Assembly (NCBI GenBank): GCA_903929845.1
Contig: CAIYWF010000195.1
Location: forward strand, 1 to 9,968
Length of the DNA: 9,968 bases
Direction of reading: 5' to 3'
Source of the DNA: an uncultured Chlorobiaceae bacterium
GTDB lineage: Bacteria; Bacteroidota; Chlorobiia; Chlorobiales; Chlorobiaceae
Shown: positions 6,236 to 9,968 of the stretch, piece by piece
How positions within the stretch are numbered: position 1 is the stretch's first letter
Layout: each line of letters starts with the position of its first letter
The notes under the pieces: model-generated
What the model saw: the letters and a program-made list of their open reading frames with translations, nothing else
Told to the model about the DNA's origin: nothing
Database searches by the model: none
Translations under genes and position numbers: made by a program

Positions 6236-6772
6236 GTGAAAAAAAATATTTGTTTAGCAGCAGGAATTGCAGGAATCCTTCTTGCCACCGCTCCCTCTGT
6301 TGTTCAGGCTGCCGGTAGAAATCATGTTCATGGATGGGGAGGACGACCATATTGGGGATGGAGAGCCTCATATTGGGGATGGGACCGTCCGTATTGGGGA
6401 TGGAATGGAGGGTATTTGGTTATTGATACACCTCCAAGTTTTGAAGTTCTGCCAGATTACGGGTTTTCAGTTTCTATAGGAACTCCCTACGACATAATCT
6501 ACTACGACAATCTCTACTACATCTATAATAACAATGACTGGTATTCTTCTTCGTTCTACCGCGGACCGTGGGTTGTTATCCGGGAAAGCAATCTTCCGGA
6601 AATCATAAGAAAACATCGCATTGAGGATATAAGGAAAACCCGTGATATTGAGTCTCACACTAATGCCCATCAAGAGAACAGGGGTCATCGTGGCGATATA
6701 AATAGCAGCAAAAATCAAAACGATACTCATAGTGATCGTCGTTCAAATGATAGCGAAAAAAAAGACAACTGA
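6236..6772 (+). CDS. Secreted protein with YWGW heptad repeats, unknown function
   Basis: A 178-residue exported protein starting at GTG 6236. The signal peptide is KKNICLAAGIAGILLATAPS followed by VVQA, with cleavage after about residue 25. Mature residues 32-60 hold three exact-period copies of YWGW plus three variable residues, rich in Trp, Tyr and Gly. A central conserved-looking block follows (GTPYDIIYYDNLYYIYNNND, then WYSSSFYRGPWVVI) and then LPEIIRKHR. This order of elements recurs in small periplasmic proteins of Geobacter and green sulfur bacteria annotated as hypothetical, in which an aromatic Tyr-rich core is followed by RGPWV and LP..RRHR. The last ~50 residues are highly charged and Asn/His/Ser-rich, probably disordered. 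The gene lies 188 bases after the M16 gene and 76 before the beta-barrel gene, same strand. Location in periplasm or at the outer membrane is inferred; function is unknown. Confidence 0.75.
   Translation: MKKNICLAAGIAGILLATAPSVVQAAGRNHVHGWGGRPYWGWRASYWGWDRPYWGWNGGYLVIDTPPSFEVLPDYGFSVSIGTPYDIIYYDNLYYIYNNNDWYSSSFYRGPWVVIRESNLPEIIRKHRIEDIRKTRDIESHTNAHQENRGHRGDINSSKNQNDTHSDRRSNDSEKKDN
6350..6412 (+). repeat. Three 21-base in-frame tandem repeats coding YWGWxxx
   Basis: The 12-base core TATTGGGGATGG occurs identically at 6350, 6371 and 6392, a constant 21-base period, followed each time by nine divergent bases. The copies encode YWGWRAS, YWGWDRP and YWGWNGG. Identity of the core at all codon positions with diverged spacers suggests fairly recent slippage expansion, or selection on a fixed aromatic motif. 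Confidence 0.9.
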
Positions 6773-6848
6773 TTTTTCTATGCCTCTATGCACAGTAATG
6801 GAGGTGTATCATAACCGCATAAAATGTAACGAATAAACTGATAAAGCG

Positions 6849-7583
6849 ATGAAAAAGACATTAATGACATTATTCGTTGCTGGCGTAGCTCTATGGGCAA
6901 GACCAGCTTCCGCTGAAAATATTGGGGATAGCAGAAAGGCCATACCGGATTCAGCCATAGAAGCAGGGAATGGCGTATGGTCACCATCACCATCAGTTGT
7001 CTATACTCGCCCAGGCAGGTGGATAGCTCCAGCTTCATCAACTTCAGGAGCATACGTTAGTGCAAATATTGGTGATGCAGAAATAGATAATGTTGATTAT
7101 TTCGGCAACTATAACGATTTCCGACACTCTAGCTCAGGCTTCACCATGCTTGGAGCTGTGGGCTATGGCTTCAAAAACAACGTTCGACTTGAGGGAGAAG
7201 TTGGCTATCAGACGGACGACAGTAATAATGAATACAGGAGAACTGCAAATCGAAATATTTCAGTGCTCTCTTTGCTGGCAAATGGCTACTATGATATCCC
7301 TGTATTTGGCGCTGCTCAACCTTATGTAACTGCTGGCATAGGGTTAGCTAACGTCAAAGCCAACGCTCTTTCCTTGCCGGGTGGGCCGCATGACTTACCC
7401 TCGATCAATGAAACCGCACTGGCTTACCAGGCAGGTTTTGGATGTACAATCCCTCTCAGCAAAAGCATAAAGCTTGATGCCCGTTACCGCTACTTCAGAA
7501 CAAATGTCACTGTGGATACCGCCTTTGAAAACAACAGCTTATCAAGCAACAGTGTACTTCTTGGTCTAAAAGTTGGCATCTGA
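6849..7583 (+). CDS. Outer-membrane beta-barrel protein, about eight strands
   Basis: A 244-residue protein with signal peptide MKKTLMTLFVAGVALWARPASA (cleavage after 22), a 44-residue polar linker, and from about residue 67 a series of alternating-hydrophobicity strands: GAYVSANIGDAEI, FTMLGAVGYGF, VRLEGEVGYQTD, ISVLSLLANGYYD, QPYVTAGIGLANV, ALAYQAGFGCTIPL, KLDARYRYFRT and SVLLGLKVGI. Eight strands, aromatic girdle residues and the GLEGEVGY/PYVTAGIGL-type wording match the OmpX/OmpA-like barrel superfamily (OMP_b-brl). The final residue is Ile rather than the usual Phe. Such barrels serve as surface antigens, adhesins or stability proteins, and no OmpA peptidoglycan-binding domain is attached. 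The start at ATG 6849 is placed by the signal peptide; the upstream AAAG is a weak ribosome site. It probably shares a transcript with its neighbours, though the 76- and 90-base gaps leave room for separate promoters. Confidence 0.82.
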   Translation: MKKTLMTLFVAGVALWARPASAENIGDSRKAIPDSAIEAGNGVWSPSPSVVYTRPGRWIAPASSTSGAYVSANIGDAEIDNVDYFGNYNDFRHSSSGFTMLGAVGYGFKNNVRLEGEVGYQTDDSNNEYRRTANRNISVLSLLANGYYDIPVFGAAQPYVTAGIGLANVKANALSLPGGPHDLPSINETALAYQAGFGCTIPLSKSIKLDARYRYFRTNVTVDTAFENNSLSSNSVLLGLKVGI

Positions 7584-7673
7584 TTACTGAAGTAAAAGTA
7601 CCTCCGTGAAGAAATTACAGAGGAATACAAGTGCAAATTTTGAAGATATATCATCAAACATAAAGGTCAAATC

Positions 7674-8039
7674 ATGAAAAAGATTCTAATAGCCATTGCA
7701 GTCTCTGTGCTCACCTTCCAGTCAGCTCATGCTGAATTCAAAACCGGAAATGGACTGGTAACGGTCTGGAGGGAATATTCAAAAGCCAACGCCGGGAATC
7801 CATACAATGAGAACGATGACGGGTTTTATACTGGATATATTGCGGGCATTTGCGATGCAAATACGCATACTCTTTTCAACATACCAGAAGGAGCAACGAT
7901 AGGTCAAGCTTGCGATGTTGTGGGTAAATGGCTGGACAAGCACCCTGAGGAGTTGAACAAACCGGCAAGACAATTAGTGATCCAGGCATTGAAAGAGGCC
8001 TTTCCGGTGCACAAACTGCCAATGGACCTGAAAAAATGA
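7674..8039 (+). CDS. Rap1a/Tai-like secreted protein (immunity-protein fold family)
   Basis: A 121-residue exported protein: signal peptide 1-20 (MKKILIAIAVSVLTFQSAHA) and a ~100-residue mature domain. The domain shows the Rap1a/Tai pattern: FYTGYIAGICDA (helix with Cys60), IPEGATIGQACDVVGKWLD with Cys80, then HPEEL...AR.LV..AL.EAFP. The two cysteines probably form a disulfide in the periplasm. Founding members (Rap1a, Tai4) are periplasmic immunity proteins that block type VI secretion amidase effectors. Many homologs, however, sit far from any secretion system and have no known role, and no effector or T6SS gene is visible here. AAAGG at 7662-7666, seven bases before ATG 7674, supports the start. 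Only 18 bases separate it from the DUF4239 gene, suggesting joint transcription. Family assignment is fairly firm; the immunity function is not. Confidence 0.75.
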   Translation: MKKILIAIAVSVLTFQSAHAEFKTGNGLVTVWREYSKANAGNPYNENDDGFYTGYIAGICDANTHTLFNIPEGATIGQACDVVGKWLDKHPEELNKPARQLVIQALKEAFPVHKLPMDLKK

Positions 8040-8057
8040 CCAAACTAAATACAAAAA

Positions 8058-8837
8058 ATGATTGATGTACTTTTTGTTATAGGTATCTGCTCCTTTGCTT
8101 CGTCTGTTTCTGTCTTTGGCATGCTGTTTGTCCGCAAAAAGATCGGGCATGCTGAACTGGCCAAGCATAACGATGTTGCTGGATTCATTCATGCAATCAT
8201 TGGTACCATCTATGCGGTTTTGTTAGCTTTTGTTGTTATCGTGGAATGGGAAATCTATCGTGACACACAATCCAAGGTAGAAGTGGAAGTTGGAGCTATG
8301 GCCTCCATTTTCAGGGACTCGAGGGTATTCAGTGATCTGAAAAAACGTACTTTGATCCAGCAAGAACTGATGGCTTATGCAACGACGGTAATTGATGAAG
8401 AATGGCCGCTGCTTGCAAAAGAACAGTCAAGCGAGAAAGCCCTTGGTCAGGTACACCAGATTTTCAACTACGTCGCCGACCTCAAGCCCCAAAACGATTA
8501 CGAAAAACTCTGGTATCAAGAACTCATTACGAAAGTCAACAAGTTCAGCGATGCCCGAAACGAGAGAATACTTTGCTGTACGGAGGGTATTCCCTTTTTC
8601 ATGTGGTGGATTATGATTCTTGGGGGAATGATCACCATAAGTTTCAGCTTTCTGTTTGGTACCGTCAATAAAATTCCCTACGCGTTCATGGTTGCTTCCT
8701 TATCATGTATCATTACTCTTGTCCTGTTGCTGATTTATGCTTTGGACCATCCTTTAAAGGGAATCATCTTCGTCAAGCCTGATGCCTTTATCGAGGCGAT
8801 GAAGCATTGGCGACTGTATTTGTCACACGGATACTAA
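8058..8837 (+). CDS. DUF4239 (bestrophin-like) membrane protein
   Basis: A 259-residue inner-membrane protein matching the DUF4239 pattern. There are two N-terminal helices (about 4-25 and 43-63), a soluble helical domain of roughly 115 residues, and two C-terminal helices (about 182-202 and 208-232). Diagnostic pieces are HNDVAGFIHAIIGTIYAVLL (37-56), FVVIVEWE, the VEVEVGAMASIFRDSR stretch, DEEWPLL, ARNERIL, and the closing LDHPLKGIIFVKPDAF. Spacing and length are normal for the family. DUF4239 is remotely related to bestrophin anion channels by topology, but its transport activity is not established. ATG 8058 is the first start after an in-frame stop at 8046. It has no Shine-Dalgarno, so coupling to the preceding gene 18 bases upstream is plausible. 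Its own function cannot be read from context. Confidence 0.85.
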   Translation: MIDVLFVIGICSFASSVSVFGMLFVRKKIGHAELAKHNDVAGFIHAIIGTIYAVLLAFVVIVEWEIYRDTQSKVEVEVGAMASIFRDSRVFSDLKKRTLIQQELMAYATTVIDEEWPLLAKEQSSEKALGQVHQIFNYVADLKPQNDYEKLWYQELITKVNKFSDARNERILCCTEGIPFFMWWIMILGGMITISFSFLFGTVNKIPYAFMVASLSCIITLVLLLIYALDHPLKGIIFVKPDAFIEAMKHWRLYLSHGY

Positions 8838-8872
8838 GGCCAGTTGAGCCTGCTGCGCAATCCTGATATCAT

Positions 8873-8900
8873 GAAGGGTGAAAATATTTCAGCTCCCTTC
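8873..8900 (+). terminator. Candidate terminator hairpin after the DUF4239 gene
   Basis: GAAGGG TGAAA (8873-8883) can pair with TTTCA and CCCTTC (8887-8891, 8895-8900), an eleven-pair stem with a three-base loop and a three-base bulge (GCT). An alternative pairing, GGGTGAA with TTCACCC, uses the same bases. It lies 36 bases after the stop codon. The tail GTTGTTGTATATAT is only partly T-rich, so intrinsic termination may be inefficient. Confidence 0.45.
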
Positions 8901-8978
8901 ACCCGTTGTTGTATATATATGTGTCGAAGCTATTGAGCAGTTTTATGTTTTTCAAACAAGAATATCAGGAAAGCACCG

Positions 8979-9968
8979 GTGTCAGGAATTCTTAAAATAG
9001 CATTGAAACTGCTTGTCAACGACAAGAGCAAGTTTATCGCCCTTTTGGTCGGTATTACGTTTGCCGTATTTCTCATGATCATGATGATGTCGATGTTTTC
9101 CGGCATTTTAGCTCGCTCCTCATCATCTGTTTATAATATCGGAGCAAAAATATGGGTCATGGATCCAGCAGTAAACAACGCCACCAGCAGTATCCCCATG
9201 CCAGATTATGTCCTTTCGAATGCGCGAAGTATTCATGGCGTTAAATTTGCCGTTCCTGTCTATTTTGGCAACGCACTGGTAAAGCTCAAAAGCGGCGCTT
9301 ATCAAGCAGTCTCTGTTGTTGGTCTTGATGATGCTACCCTCTATGGCAGACCTGAATTGATCGAAGGAAAGATTGAAGATATATATGCAGAATCCGCCTT
9401 TTTTGTGGTGAAGGATTCGGAATTCAAAAAGCTTGAAAGTCCCACAATTGGAACTGAATTTGAAATAAACGATCATCGGGGTCTTGTCGTTGGTTTGGCA
9501 AAAGTTACTTCAGGGGGCCTTTTTGGCATCCCTACGGTCTACACGACCTATAATAGAGCAATCACCTACATCCCTTCGATGCGCTTTACCACCTCATATA
9601 TTCTTATTGAACCAAAAAGTGAAGCCGATATCCCCTTTATTCAGCAGCAAATCAAAAAACTTGGCTATCAGGCGCTTACCCGCGATCAGTTTGTCAAGAA
9701 AATCTCTGATTTCTATACCTACCAGACAGGTATGGGCATGAATGTCCTGATGATGACGGCAATCAGTTTTATTGTTGGCCTTTCTATCTCCGGCCAGACC
9801 TTCTATACCTTTATCCTCGAAAACCTCGAACGGTTTGGCGCCTTAAAAGCCATTGGAGCCAAAGGCCACGAGCTTATAACCATGATTCTGTTTCAGGCAT
9901 CATTTACTGCGCTTCTGGGCTATGGACTCGGTGTCGGGCTGGCCTCAGGCCTTATGATTCTTGCCAAG
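8979..9968 (+). CDS. MacB/DevC-like (FtsX family) ABC transporter permease, 3' end outside window
   Basis: The first 330 residues of an FtsX-family permease. The frame starts at GTG 8979, supported by AGGAAAG at 8967-8973 five bases upstream and an in-frame stop at 8934. After a short cytoplasmic helix (ILKIALKLLVNDKSKF), TM1 spans about 19-44. A ~200-residue periplasmic domain follows with family wording IWVMDPAV, VPVYFGNALVKLKSG, VVGLDDATLYGRP, EINDHRGLVVG and VYTTYNRAITYIPSMRF. TM2 starts near residue 255, then the coupling helix ENLERFGALKAIGAKGHEL that contacts the ATPase, then TM3. Such permeases pair with a LolD/MacB-like ATPase and often an HlyD-type adaptor, moving lipids, peptides or haem-like molecules from the membrane. 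The partners would lie beyond the right edge. Typical length is near 390 residues, so roughly 60 are missing. Confidence 0.88.
   Translation, partial: MSGILKIALKLLVNDKSKFIALLVGITFAVFLMIMMMSMFSGILARSSSSVYNIGAKIWVMDPAVNNATSSIPMPDYVLSNARSIHGVKFAVPVYFGNALVKLKSGAYQAVSVVGLDDATLYGRPELIEGKIEDIYAESAFFVVKDSEFKKLESPTIGTEFEINDHRGLVVGLAKVTSGGLFGIPTVYTTYNRAITYIPSMRFTTSYILIEPKSEADIPFIQQQIKKLGYQALTRDQFVKKISDFYTYQTGMGMNVLMMTAISFIVGLSISGQTFYTFILENLERFGALKAIGAKGHELITMILFQASFTALLGYGLGVGLASGLMILAK

Noticed and set aside
6781..6808. CCTC...GGAGG inverted repeat between the YWGW and beta-barrel genes as a terminator
   Set aside because: Only four Watson-Crick pairs plus wobbles, a 14-base loop, and no T tract. A similar weak CCTC/GAGG pairing occurs at about 7601-7622, also unconvincing.
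9123..9476. 117-residue minus-strand frame inside the ABC permease
   Set aside because: It is antisense to a clearly conserved FtsX-family periplasmic domain, with no start signal or recognisable domain.

Overview
The window is ordinary bacterial chromosome of moderate GC. It most resembles a green sulfur bacterium (Chlorobium/Pelodictyon/Prosthecochloris group), judged from the mix of a lipoprotein-type M16 peptidase, a YWGW-repeat periplasmic protein, FetAB, a DUF4239 protein and MacB/DevC-like export genes. That assignment rests on family recognition only and is tentative. No rRNA, tRNA, CRISPR array, insertion sequence or phage gene was seen.

Left part (1-1091): a toxin-antitoxin patch in partial decay. 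A YoeB-family RNase toxin enters from the left edge (start and antitoxin lie outside). Facing it on the minus strand is a small antitoxin gene followed by a VapC/PIN toxin. The toxin's start codon and Shine-Dalgarno are still present, but its reading frame is broken after eight codons, exactly where the first catalytic aspartate should be. The result is an orphan antitoxin beside a dead toxin.

Middle left (1092-3101): a minus-strand fetA-fetB pair, joined by an ATGA overlap, encodes an ABC ATPase and its UPF0014 permease, the family linked to iron/metal export. Upstream is a 433-base intergenic stretch holding a 73-codon minus-strand open frame with a convincing membrane segment but no usable start. 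It is probably the tail of a lost gene.

Centre (3102-6047): a 981-residue, four-domain M16 zinc metallopeptidase with a lipoprotein-like N-terminus. The active HxxEH site is in the first half and the substrate-binding R/Y pair in the last quarter.

Right part (6236-8837): four plus-strand envelope genes: a secreted protein with a YWGW heptad repeat and a GTG start, an outer-membrane beta-barrel of about eight strands, a Rap1a/Tai-like secreted immunity-family protein, and a four-helix DUF4239 membrane protein. The last two are only 18 bases apart and probably co-transcribed. After a hairpin, a new transcription unit opens with a MacB/FtsX-type ABC permease (GTG start at 8979) that runs off the right edge. 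Its ATPase partner is presumably downstream.

No wholly new multi-gene system could be demonstrated. The best leads are the decapitated VapC with its preserved antitoxin, the unlisted open frame at 2759-2980, the hairpin abutting the ribosome binding site of the YWGW gene, and the Rap1a/Tai-like plus DUF4239 pair with no secretion system in view.
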